A DNA stretch of 64,000 nt from Plasmodium malariae (taxonomy: Eukaryota; Apicomplexa; Aconoidasida; Haemosporida; Plasmodiidae). Of the stretch, positions 13,410 through 26,700 are shown piece by piece. The translations under genes and the position numbers were made by a program. The notes beneath the pieces were generated by a model. The model saw only the letters and a list, made by a program, of their open reading frames with translations, made no database searches and was not told the origin of the DNA. Every line of letters begins with the position of its first letter. Positions within the stretch are counted from its first letter, which is position 1. The stretch is from contig NC_041788.1 of assembly GCF_900090045.1 (NCBI RefSeq), positions 2,599,501-2,663,500 on the forward strand, given 5' to 3'.

Positions 13410-15868
13410 ATGTGTAATTGCTGTTATTCTATTTAACAGAAAAATTCTTTAGCATATGAAAAAAAAATTATCTTATTTTGAGTTGATGTTCCTCCCGTAT
13501 ACTACATAACTATGCATACGCATTCATATATATATATATATATATATATAAGTGCTTATGTACCCATGAAGGCATACATAAGGACTGTTTAACCAACTTG
13601 TTTTTTACAAGGTATTATTTCTCCCTTTTTCTATGGTCCACGTGTAATAACACAATTCGTAAAAAGTATGCAAAAAATGTTTTAGTAAAGTGAAAAAAAA
13701 ATGAAAAAAGAAAAATTATGAAGTTATAAAGCTATTAATAATTATTAATCTAAATTATGAAAATTAAGTACAAACATATGCAAAAGAATATGGAAATTTT
13801 CTCAAACATTTCTATTTTTTTTTTTTTTTTTTATTAAACATTATATTGTAATTATAATAAAATAAAATGAACAAAATTTTGCACATGAATTAATTTGTCC
13901 GCAAATAATATATGATGTAATTTTCAAATTAAAAAAAACGATCTTCGTAAAATTGACACAAGGCTTGTGTAATACAGTAAAATATTTCTTTTAAGTATAT
14001 ATAGAAACATACATGTATATATACACACACATATATATGTATAATATGAGTAAAGGTTATTTCGTTTGCTCTTTTTTTATAACATCATATCTATGATATG
14101 GAAAATTACTATATGAGAAAAAAAAAAAAAAAAAAGGAATAAAATAAATTAAAAAAAAAAATAAAATGCAGTAAAGAAAACTAAAGCATTTGTACATTAC
14201 GGACATATACACATGTTACTTGTGAACTATGCGTAAAATTTTTCTTTTACATTAAAATAATGTTTAGTGAGAGTTGGTGTTAAGTATGCCGTGCAAAAAG
14301 AAATTTGTAAAATGTATTCTTCTTTTTCATAGTGTAATAAAAAAAAATAAATTAAAATAAAAATATGAAATATAAGTATATTTATTAGTTTAAAGAAGCA
14401 TAAGTTGTGTGGGCATGTGAACTTGAATGTAAACTTCAGTTAAAAAAAAAGAAAAAAAAAGAATGTACATTAAAGTTTTGATTTACAGTTATTATAAGAT
14501 TATAACAAACTTTTGACATATGTACAATACATCTTCGAACAGTTATAATAAAAAGAAACACTTTTTATTCTTTTCATATTTTGATGAACATTTTATAAAT
14601 CAAAAATTCCTGTTATAATGGCAAAATAGAAAGGGAAAAAAACGACCCTTTGATATATTACAGAAGGGTGAATATATATATATATATATATATACATATA
14701 TACATTTATGCATTATTGAAATGCTTTCATGAATAATTTCAGCCACATTTACAATAGGTATATATTCTGTTATGTGTAAATATGCAGTGCATTAGCAAAA
14801 AGGAAAAAGATATTCTTAAGAATTAAAAATTACACATTTTTGATAAAGTTAAAAATGCTCTTGATGTTTTTTGTTAAATATATGTGGACATTATCTAAAC
14901 ATTTTAAATGTGTTTATACATTTTCGTATCTTTTTTTTTTTGTATTATTAATAGAAATAGTAATTTTTATCAAATTATTTTTTTTTTCTGTTCTAATTAA
15001 AAAAAAAAAAAAAAAAAAAAAAATCGAGCACTTGTACACAAGAGATTTTATATAATTTCTTTCTTTCTTCCTTCAGCAGTTCACAGAACGATGATGGACG
15101 TACCCATAGATTATTTGTATATGTATATATATACATACATATATACATATACGTACATAGATACAAACATACACAGATACATGCATATATACATATTCAT
15201 GTGTACACTTGTGTGTACTTTTGCACACGTCATTTCAGCCGCTATAAATAAGAATAAAAGGGGGGCGCATAGTTTCGAAACACATAATTTATTACACATA
15301 TAAATGGCAGTGTTCATTTTTTGAATCTCCTGAGTGAATTAAAATGCAGTTATGTTTTAACATATTTTTTAATAGGAGTATAAATAATTGATGAATGTAG
15401 TGTGCATATATTTATAAGTGTGTAAATGCATTTACATATGTTCTTATTTGTGTAATTATGAATATATTGTGATAGCATTCCTTTTTTTTCCAGATAATAA
15501 AATATAAAATTATTTTAAATATAGTATCTCATAATATGTGGAATGGGATGATTAAGTTTATTAAAAAATAAAAAGGTTTATTTTATTTTATTTTATTTTA
15601 TTTATTTTATTTTTTTTTTCTTTTTTCACCAGTATTAAATAGGTTTTCATTGCATTTGTTCAGTTACAAGTTATATTGTTGGTTAAACAATATAGGTAAT
15701 AAAATGTGTAATAAAATATTAATGTATAAAGGAATAGATTCTTTAATTGGGAATAGTGCAACTTATTCATTCTTGTATCTTTAATATTTGTTTTTTTTTG
15801 ATTTGTTTTATATGTAAGTGTTCATTATGTGCGGGATGAAGTAGTTACCAATGATATGTGTATATACA

Positions 15869-15874
<6 letters not shown>

Positions 15875-15927
<53 letters not shown>
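15875..15927. repeat. (TA)n microsatellite
   Basis: This is an uninterrupted TA dinucleotide run of roughly 50 bases inside the gene-free gap. Confidence 0.9.
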
Positions 15928-15930
<3 letters not shown>

Positions 15931-16977
15931 CACACATTTAAGCGTTTTCATTATTGCATTAATCAGGGGTCTCTTTAATGATGAGATGAATGCAAATGAG
16001 AGCTATGTTAAAGATTCTAGATAGATATTGCATTTGGTATGATGTGTATGTGGCATATATTCACTGCAACCATTTATATAGCATAAGTGAACAACAGGTA
16101 TCGTATTATTTATATTATGTACTGATAGAAAAACGAGAAAATAATAAATAAGCGTTTTTTTCAACAATAAATGCCTTATTCAAAAAAAATAAATATTTTG
16201 AAATACAAATTTGGGGTTTATTAATTTCTTTTAATTTATGATGTTATTATATTATCGCACTCTTATTAAATTTATGAATATGTATAATTTGAAATAAAAT
16301 GTGCAAGTGATTTTTTCCATAATTAAAAAAAAAAAATTAAATATATATATATATATATGTATTAATATGTGCACATATGAAGAAAAATGAGCTATAAATG
16401 GACAACGAATAAAAAGGATGTTTATGCATCTTCAAAAATAAGTCGATTTATTCTAAATAGGATGTCGACGTATCTTCCAAAATATGTCCATATATTTTTC
16501 TTCTTAAAAATATGTTCATGTAAATAAATATGTAATAACACTATTTATGTTACTATGGGGAAACAGTGTTGCTAGGGAATGAGTCGTTTCTATTTGTATG
16601 AGTATTATGCACATAATATTGTTATGACGTATGTTGTATTTTTATTTGTAATTTATTTCATTTTAATCAGTATACACTTTTTCAATATATTTCATGAAAA
16701 AAAAAAAAAAAAAAAATAGAGAATATAAAAATATATGTCAATATTTTAACAAAATATATTAATACTCTTTTAAAAGATGAAATAATTGCCCACATTTATG
16801 ATGAGGAATGTACGTATATATATAAATATTATTATTTTTAAAGTTCAACTATATGTATGCATGTGTATACGTATATATTTATGTAAATATAAGCGTAAAC
16901 TGGGTTGTTTTCATTTAATAAAATTTTTTTTTTATTTTAATTAGTGCAAAGCAGTATCTACATTTCAGTGAAATTCA

Positions 16978-17172
16978 TATGTATGTACATACGTGTATGT
17001 ATATATGTGTATGTATATATGTGTATGTATATATATGTATCTATATGTGTATATGTAAATGTGTGTATGTAAATGTGTGTATGTATATGTGTGTATGTAA
17101 ATGTGTGTATGTATATGTGTGTATGTAAATATGTGTATGTATATGTGTGTGTATGTATATATGCATATGTAT
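16978..17172. repeat. TGTGTATGTA-type degenerate repeat
   Basis: Tandem, imperfect units mix TGTGTATGTAAA and TATATGTGTATG. The run is purine/pyrimidine alternating and keeps a minus-strand frame open that is not a gene. Confidence 0.85.
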
Positions 17173-18126
17173 ATACTCGAATGTGTATAAAATAATCAAA
17201 TACAAATAGCACTAAAGAAAGCAATGACAATAGTGCCTTTAATTATGGTGTTTATACGCTGCTTTTGATCAATATTCAAATTATAAAACCAAAAAAAACT
17301 TAATAAAATACAGTTACAAGTTAAAAAGTGTATTTTTTTTTACATCATTAAAGATGTATCGCGTTATATATCTATATGTAATTGATGTATGTCATAATTT
17401 ATATGTTTTGTTTAATTTTTTTATTGTTTGTTCTGCAATATTATAACATGAATTATTTTACATAAAATATATTTATTTTTTTACTTGTGAGATTTTTCAT
17501 TTTTTTCATAATATTGTGTTATTAAATATTTTTAAAAAAAAAAAAAAAAAAAGATGAAAATATTATGAACAGTTCAGATGAATAGGTATTATTTATATGA
17601 ACTGTTCAGATTTATTATGTCATTTTGTAAATAAAAGCCAAAAATGCTATTTAAGTTATGTTTTTCTGTTATGAAAGCGGTTATATGTATTTCTATCTTT
17701 GCATTATTAGTACAATTAATACAACTTTTTCATTTTATTTTATTGAGTGGTAAATTGTTAACTTTTGTCGTAAGTTCATGCTACTACTTTATTATTATTG
17801 TTATATTATTACTGCTATAATATATATTTTTTTTTTTTTTTTTGTCTATTGGCTTTTTCCTGTTGTAACACTCCCATTTAACTTAACATCCACAAGTTAA
17901 TAGAGAATAGTGACTTACCTATATATGTATATATATTATGAATAGAATTATACTCTTTTTAAGTAGCTTCACATATATATATATGAGTATATGATCATAA
18001 TTTGAATGTTGTATAGTGGAAAATTTTTAATTTCAAATAAAACTCCTAATTTACACAAGTACTGTGTTTGTTTTTATGAGCGCATTTATGCATACCCACG
18101 TACATATGTGCAGTAAATAAATAAAT

Positions 18127-18130
<4 letters not shown>

Positions 18131-18180
<50 letters not shown>
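18131..18180. repeat. (AT)n microsatellite
   Basis: This is a perfect AT run of about 50 bases within the most A/T-rich part of the gap. Confidence 0.9.
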
Positions 18181-18183
<3 letters not shown>

Positions 18184-19948
18184 TATATATTTATAATTTT
18201 CCTTGTCCTTTTTAGTATTGTTTGTATGTTCTTTTTCTTTTGATCTCAGTTAAAATTATTTTTATTTTGTCTATTCATTTCTGCCATTTATTATGAATTA
18301 AGTTCTGCGTTGCTAGCAACACAAGCTCTCTATATTAATGCAAATTTATATATAGTTTTATATATTTAAAAAGAACTTATCAAAAAAACAAAAAAAAAAA
18401 AAATAGAGAATATATTTTTATACATGATATAATATATTCACTATATGTAAAAAGATAAGAAAGCAATTTTTCTACGTCCACTGATACACATTATATTTAC
18501 ATATATTTTATAAATATATTATATCATATATGCACCTCTATTTTTTTTTTTCATTTCATAACTATATGCTTTCCATTTTTGCAAGTTTTGTAAATTGTAC
18601 CAGTTAATTAAACAAATTAAAACGATAAATTTAAAAAAAAAAAAAATTATTGGTGGATAATGTTTCATGCAGAAAATTAAAAATACTATAATTCTTTTTA
18701 AATAAAACGGTGCAAAACATTATATTTTATACTTCTATTTTTTGATGTTCTAATTTTTTTTTTTTTTCATGTTTTCTTTACGTATGTTACATTATTATTA
18801 TATACAACAACGTATCTCCTCCATTCCCTTTGTTTTATTTTATTATTTTTCTTCTAGATAGTAATAAAATATCATAGTATACACTATGTATAGTAAATTC
18901 AATTTTATTTTTGTTTTTATATTGAATTTTTATGTGAAATAATTTTATATATAATTGAAGGTGATTTTACTAAAAAGCTTTCACATTATATTCACGTAAA
19001 TATATATATATTATTAAAAAATTTTAATAATATGAACATTAATATACTGCTATGTTTGAACAACTGCATCTAGTAAGCATTACTATCTATTTATAACTAC
19101 ATTTTACATAAAAATTTACATAAAAATGATATTATCTATGCTTGGCATATATGTAAGGGAACTTAAAACTAATTTACATCATTATAAAATATATGTATAT
19201 ATAAATATATATTATTATATGCACAAGTTATAAAATTTTTATAAGAATTTTATCATATAATGTTAGTATAATATTTATATTTAAAAAATAATCCCTTTTT
19301 AATTGTTTTAGTAGTACGTACTAAAAATCTTATGTTTTTCATAAAAATACTATAGTAAAAATGTATATTTGTTAATATGGCAATTAAAAAAAAAAAACCT
19401 TTTTAAAATACAATTTATTTAACCATTTATTTCTTATTTTACAATAAAGATAAATTTAATTTTTTTTTTTTTTTTTAGATTTGTAATTATTTTATCTATA
19501 ATGTTCTTTTTTATTAAATAGGTTTAATTTTATAAATTATATATATATATACATATATTATACGTATAATGGAAAAATAAATTTGTCAAGGATATACATA
19601 ATACAAACATACATGCACATATATATTATGCATATACTTGTATATATATAAATATGATACGTGCTTATATATATATATATATATATATACAAAATAATAA
19701 AATATATTTTTTCACTTCAGAAAAATTTCGGGTAAAAATTTTTTCTAAAGTAGTAATACAATTTCCTATGTTTATATGTAGAATATAAATGCACCACCTA
19801 ATTGTTTATAAGAATTGTATGCATATATATTTATATATATATATTGTAAAGTTTGAGGGAATCTTGTAATTATTTAAGCTCTTTTTTAGAAACGCATTCC
19901 GATAAACGATATACAAGTATATATATAAATATATATACAATTGTATAA

Positions 19949-19987
<39 letters not shown>

Positions 19988-21219
19988 CAGCTATATGCTT
20001 AGGAAAAGAAAAAATATAGGGAATTTTTATTAAAATAGAAAAAAAAAAAAAATAATATTCATTTATATACTAGTGCATTCATGTATGTACCATATATTAA
20101 TTTACAAATATATGTTTACATATTATATAAAAATATAATTTCACATTTCACTTTACCGTTTTATGGGTAACGACTAGTTATATATATATATATAATATTA
20201 CAAAGAGAGAAGGGGAGTGTATTTACCCTATTAGAATTTCATTTGTAATTGTGTTATACTGTTACATTTTCACCTACACTACATGTATGTATAAGTAAAT
20301 ATATATATATATAATACAAATGAACTATTAGTATTACATATTTATATACATATATTATATTTATGTATGTTTTTATACACTTTTTACTACATGAAAAAAA
20401 AAAAAAAAATTTACATTGTAATATACTACGTTCTACCTAACAATATACTGCATTTGTTTGAGCAGAAATTAAGCTCTAATGTTATGAATTTATTTACCAG
20501 TAGTCTGTGCTTTTCTTTTTTCTTTTTTTTTTTTTTCGCATTATTTAGATATGCTGAACTATGAAAATGCAATGTACTTTATTATTAAGGAAGATAAGTG
20601 AATTTGAGTTCACTCTTTACTACTATTATATATATTTAGAAAGAGAAAGTGCTAATATAGTTTTTGCTTAGTTCCTTTGGTGGACTACAATTTTTTTTTT
20701 TTTCACATGTTGAAACTAGTAATATATAAAACATTAGAGAATTTTTTTAAATATTTAATTCATTATATAGTTCTTCTAATTGATTGTAAAAAAAAAAAGA
20801 AAAGATGTGTTTTATTTTTTTTATTTTTTTATTTAATTTATTCTTTCATTCTTTTATTTTTTTGAATTCTTATAAATTACAATTGTTTTAAATTTTCCAT
20901 TATACCTTGTATATTTTATTTATTATTTTATTTTTTTAATTTTATTTATTTATATTTTCATAATAGAAAAGTTTTATATATTACAACAAAACCCATTTTT
21001 ACCCTAATGAGTTTGATTATTTTATAAGAATATCATATAAGTGCTATATTTAGATGTACATTTGTGTATATATGTATGTATGTTTATTTATATGTGAATG
21101 TGTTTCTTATTATAATATTGAACACTGTTATTTTGAATGATGTAAGCTTTAATTGATTGAAGTGAGGAAATCAAATAAAAATGTATGTAGTGAATAATTT
21201 ATATGTAAATATATTATTG

Positions 21220-21263
<44 letters not shown>

Positions 21264-21845
21264 AATATGCATATTTTGATGATTACAAACATTTGGTGTA
21301 TATAATTTTATGTGTTATTTTTATGAAGTTTTATGAAGATGTTCCATCTAATGTAAGTTGATAATAATAGTAATTTACAATTTCGTTCAAGTAATTTCTT
21401 ATTTTAGTGTTTTCTATATTTTGTATTTGAGGCTTTATTTTATTCTCAATTTTTTTTTTTTTTTTCTCTATCGTTTTCTCTTTTTCCTAACTGTAAGATT
21501 AAATTTTGAGGTCATATGTATGATATATATATGTGAATGTATGTAGGAGTAAGTATAGATGAAGTTTTATATATATATATTATATGCTTATATGAATTGA
21601 GTATATACATATATATATGTGTGTTTGCATACATACAATTGTACACGTGTGTATGTTCACGTATGAGTGCATAAGTGTTGAAGGCTTAGTAAATACAGTG
21701 TGTGCATACATAATCTCCATAATTTAATGATGAAGTATGTATGTGTTCATGTATGTTTTTAATATGATTTATGAACCATTTATTAATAAATGCATTTTGT
21801 ATTTTATTATTAATTCATGTTTTTAAATAATTTGTTTTATGTATG

Positions 21846-21849
<4 letters not shown>

Positions 21850-21907
<58 letters not shown>
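21850..21907. repeat. (AT)n microsatellite
   Basis: This is a perfect AT run of about 58 bases in the gene-free gap; the short frame across it encodes only alternating Tyr/Ile. Confidence 0.9.
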
Positions 21908-21910
<3 letters not shown>

Positions 21911-23659
21911 GTATATATTTTTTTTATTATGTTTACTTCAGTGCTCATATATTGAAGGTATATGAACGGTTTACACTGGTAAAAAGTAATTGTTATATGA
22001 ATACTTTTCTATTTATATTGTGCATGTTTTATTTTATAAGTTTGTTTGAATGTATAGTTCCCTTTTTTTTTAAATAACAAATTTATTAATGAATGTTTAT
22101 GTAAGGGAAAAAAAAAAAAAATTGTATTAATAAAATTAACTAGAACAAAATATAGAACGAAAAAGGGACGAAAAATATGTAAGTTACACACATAAAAATA
22201 ATACAGAATTATTATTTTTTGTTTAAGTTTATTTGCAGTTATATCTACAGAATTTATTAAACTATACAAAATTGTTAGTCTATTTGAAGTTGTCCTTGCA
22301 TTGTGCAGTTTGACTTTTATTTTTTGCGAAATAAATTTTCCCTTTTTTTTTCTCTCATGCCACATTTATTACTGTTATAAAAAAAAAAAAAAAGAAAAAA
22401 GAAAAAAGAAAGAAAAAAATATATATTTTTTTATATTCTGATGTTTTATATACAATACATATAATTATATATATATATCAGCAACTTGCGTATATGTGTA
22501 TGCACATACAGTGTTGTATATTTTTTATATCATATATATATATATATATTTATTTATTTATTTATACCGTGTATATCTGTGTATATGCTCGTAACGCATT
22601 CACAAGGTGGTGTTAAAAAGACGTAACAATCAAATAACAAAAAGTTATGAAGTAAGCATTATTTTTTTCATCCTATATGATCATCGTGATTATTATATAT
22701 ATATATTTATTTATTATGTGTATGTATACATATTGTACATATGGAAAATTAATAAAAAATAAGAATATTTAATTTTTTTCTGATTATAAAAAAGGATACC
22801 TTTTTTACATTTTATTATATGTAAAATAAATACATACTTTAATTTTTAGTTTTTTTTTTTTTTTTTTTACCCCATCTTAATTGTATTCTCCCTATATATG
22901 TATATAAACATATGCATTGTATGTATGGTAGTATTATTCGTATATAAATGCATATATATATATATATATATTTATAAGTATGTATATATATATATATATA
23001 TATATATTTATAAGTATGTATATATATTTTTTTTATAACCATATATATTTTGTAAATTTTCTACCTCTTCTCCCCATCTATTCATTAATTCAGTTAGGAA
23101 TTAATTATATTATTGAATCACTATTTAATTCAGTTATTTAGTTAATGAACAGACTAGTGCAGTCAGTCGGTGAATCTACCAATCGACGTATTGACAAGTC
23201 ATACTTTTTTCTCCCTTTTTTTTAATATATATATATATATATATATATGAAAATTGTAGAATCGTATTATTATTTTGTAATGGTATATATTTTTATATGT
23301 ATAAATATATATGTGTATGGTAAAACTTGAAAATAAGTTATGTATATATATATTGTACATATGATATACACATTTGCATATGCAGTTATATAAATGTATG
23401 TCACGTATATGTAGCAGCATTAGCAACATTGTCGCTGCATTTTATTAAAATTCCTTTTATTCCTTTTTAGAAGAATATTTTATTAGATAATATTGATCAT
23501 ATTTTATGTTAACCCCTTTTAATCCTTTTTTTTTTTTTTTTTTTAACATTTTAGTTAGCATTTCATTTACCCTTTTTTTTGAAAATTTTTTTTATAATTT
23601 GTTCATATGCGCGTGTTTCATTTGGTAGTGTGTATAAACAAGTAAATTAACAAGTGTAA

Positions 23660-23660
<1 letters not shown>

Positions 23661-23698
<38 letters not shown>
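23661..23698. repeat. (AT)n run just upstream of the Asn-rich gene
   Basis: An AT run of about 37 bases ends some 50 bases before the ATG at 23746, so it lies in the probable 5' UTR or core promoter. Confidence 0.85.
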
Positions 23699-23700
<2 letters not shown>

Positions 23701-23745
23701 CTCGAGTGCATAATATTATAGTATAATTTAACAAGAATTAATATA

Positions 23746-26700
23746 ATGGAGGAAGTGAAAGTTGAAGGGGGTAAAGATGCACGAAAAGAAGACGGGTGCA
23801 AGAAGAAAGGGAATGTCGTTGAGCAGAATGATAAGAGAGATAGTAATAGTAAGAATGAAGAAACGTTGAAAAGTGGAGGTGGAAGTAGTAGTAGCAGTGG
23901 AGGAGGAGGGAGTGGTTACTTATTTAATTTATTAGATCGTTTAAATAATTTAAAAAAAATAAAGCCGAAGGTTACAGGGGAAGATGAGGAAAATGCAAAT
24001 AGTAATGTAAGTCGTAATGATGACAAGAAAGGAGGTGTAGGTGAAGAAATAAAAAAAAGTAAAAGTGAAAATGAAAATTCAAAAATGGAAGCAAAAAAAG
24101 AGGAAAAAAAGGAAGCAAAAGTGGAAGCAAAAGTGGAAGTGAAAAAGAGTGAAGTTACAGAGAAAGAAGCCGGAATAGACCTAGTTTGTGAAAAGGTAAA
24201 TGTAAGCAAAGTAGAAGTTAGCAAAAAAGAAGAGTTAACTGAGGAAATGAAGGACAAAGACGAACGGGATAGTAAACATGGTAGTGAATGGAGTAGTGAA
24301 CACAATAGTGAACAACGTGCAGAAGAGCTAATTGGTGAAGAATGTACTGCTGCTAGTAATAATAATAGTGTGGTGGTGGATGGTGTTAATAGAAAAGATG
24401 CACGAGAATATGATGAAAAGGAGGTGAACCAGTCAAGTGAATTGAAGAAAGAAAATCATCATGCCAATAGTGTAAGTACCAATAATAGTAGAAGCCGTAG
24501 TAGTAATAGTCGTAGTAGCGGAAGCAGCAGTGGAAGTGGCAGTAATATTAGTAGCAGTAGTAGAAACGACGGTTGTGGCAATAATGAGCTCGAGGTAGAA
24601 AAAATATATGTGCATGAGTTAGATCGAATGGAAAAATTAATTAAAGAAATAAGAAGGAATGAGGAGCTATATGGTGATGAAGCGAACAATTTGTTCCTTT
24701 TATATAATGATCTATACAGTTGTATGTTAGAAAATTTAGAACATGTAAATATGACAAATAAGGATGTTAAGTTATTATTAAAAGAAGAAATAGAGAAATT
24801 AAAAGAAAATAGTAATTTAATATATTCATTTTTAAAAAATGGCAAAAATGAAAAGAATAGCATTCTGTTAAATACGAATGATGCATTGTTAAATGAGATA
24901 AAAAATTCGTTTTTTGATTTTTTAAAAAAAAAATTAAATGGTGAATATTATGACGTAAATTTTGAAGATAACATAGTAACAAATCGAAATGTTCATATGA
25001 TATGTTTAATTTTATGTAGAAAGCAAGTAATAAATATGTTGGAGGAGGTGTACAAGAGTATTATGTTTTATGCAGTAGATGAGCAGGATGATGAAGAAGG
25101 CAACGTCAGTAGTGGTAGTGCTAGTAGTATCAATAAAACTAGCAGCAGTATGGTTGTAAAGAGATTAAGAAATATGAATAGTCTTATGCTATTCCTGAAC
25201 ACAGCCAATGCCACGTACAGCTGTGACAATGCTAATGAAAATAGAAGCGGCGGTAGCGGCATGAATAGCGGAAACAGCAGCAGCAGCAGGAGTCGTCATT
25301 ACAACCATGTGAATGTTAAGCGAGAAACTCAAGATGAGGGAATTGACAATGAGGAGGATGTGAACATCAATAATGATAACAACAATGTTCAGCAGGAGGA
25401 CGAGGAGCGTGTACAATATGGACGTAAAACAAATTTAAGCACAATGAGTAATGGAAATAATAAAGGAAATAAAATAAACAAGTTAAATTTAAATAAAAAG
25501 GCAATGACAAATTATGTTCGTAAAGAAAACAACGAAACGCAAATTAGCTTGTCCACGTGCTTAACGGAATCTTCATCATTGATTGATAAGAAATTCAAGG
25601 AAAAACTATGTAAAAAAAAAATTATTAATAACTTGGAGCACTGTAGTGGGGGAGGCATAATCTTAGAGAAACCCCTGTCGAAAAATGCGCTTTACGAGTG
25701 TGCAAATGGGAATATCAGCGGTAATGTTAGCGGTAATGTAAGCGGTAATGTAAGCGGTAATGTTAGCGGTAATGTTAGCGGTAATACTGGCGGAAACGCT
25801 AGTAGTGGTGGGCATGACGGTGCTAATAGCCATTTGACCAATGGAAACAGCTCAAGTGGAAACCACCATAATAACAATAACAACTCGACAAATGATTATT
25901 TCAGTGATATGATGGTTTATATTTCATGGGTGCCGAAAAGTGCAAGATGCCAGTACCCGTTAGAATTACCAAAAAATTCAGCTGAAAGAAATAAGCTAGC
26001 AGAGTATATTGAAGCAAAGGAGCAAATGTTGTATATATTAAGATTAATGGGTTATGATGAAATAGATAATATTTATTTCCACCCACCTAAAGGATCACAT
26101 ATTAAAATAAAGTTTCGAACATTAGGTTGTATGAATAAATTTTTAAAAGCATACAAAAATACTCCAGATAAATGGAAAGAAGATATGTTTAATTTTTTTA
26201 ATATTCCATTGAGAAGTAGTATATCTGTGCGAGATCTAAGAATCGAAAGAGCTGTGCCTAGATCCTCTGCTGCGGAATTTAAAAAAATAAAAAAATTTAA
26301 CAAAAATTATCATGACCTGTTTCTGTTTAAGGATAATTATAATCTATGTGAGGATGTCAACAATAACAACAGCAGCAGTAACAATAACAATAACAACATT
26401 GGTAGTAGTATTAGTAATCATAACAACGTTAGTAGTAGTGGTAACAACAGTGCGCTTGAAAAAATGGAAAAAATAAATTTTCACTATGATACATACAACA
26501 AACACATTGTTATGCAGAATAATAGAGCGGGAATGATGAATAACAACAACAGTGGTGCTGGTGCTGGTGGTGGTCTGCCTACTAGTAGCAGTAGTGGTAT
26601 GATGACGATAAGGAAAATGAACGAAAACAAAAAAAGTTTTCCAAGAATTATGATGAAGGGGAGTAACAGTATGATACATACTGAGTACGGAAACAACAAT

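Larger units (their letters stand above)
10424..23745. other. 13.3 kb gene-free A/T-rich gap; candidate centromere
   Basis: No frame in this gap looks like a gene. Those above 60 codons are translations of tandem repeats or A/T runs. All other intergenic gaps in the window are 0.2-2.6 kb. By hand count, many 60-base lines between about 17.3 and 20.4 kb hold only 5-12 G+C, and homopolymers and (AT)n tracts are dense. Plasmodium centromeres are single A/T-rich gene-free regional loci at conserved syntenic positions. From memory, P. falciparum chromosome 12 has its centromere in this neighbourhood. The centromere call is inference; an alternative is a large gene-poor region with long UTRs or non-coding transcripts. 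Confidence 0.45.

Noticed and set aside
13027..13452. Three overlapping plus ORFs of about 100-140 codons
   Set aside because: All are translations of the 14-bp array in different frames.
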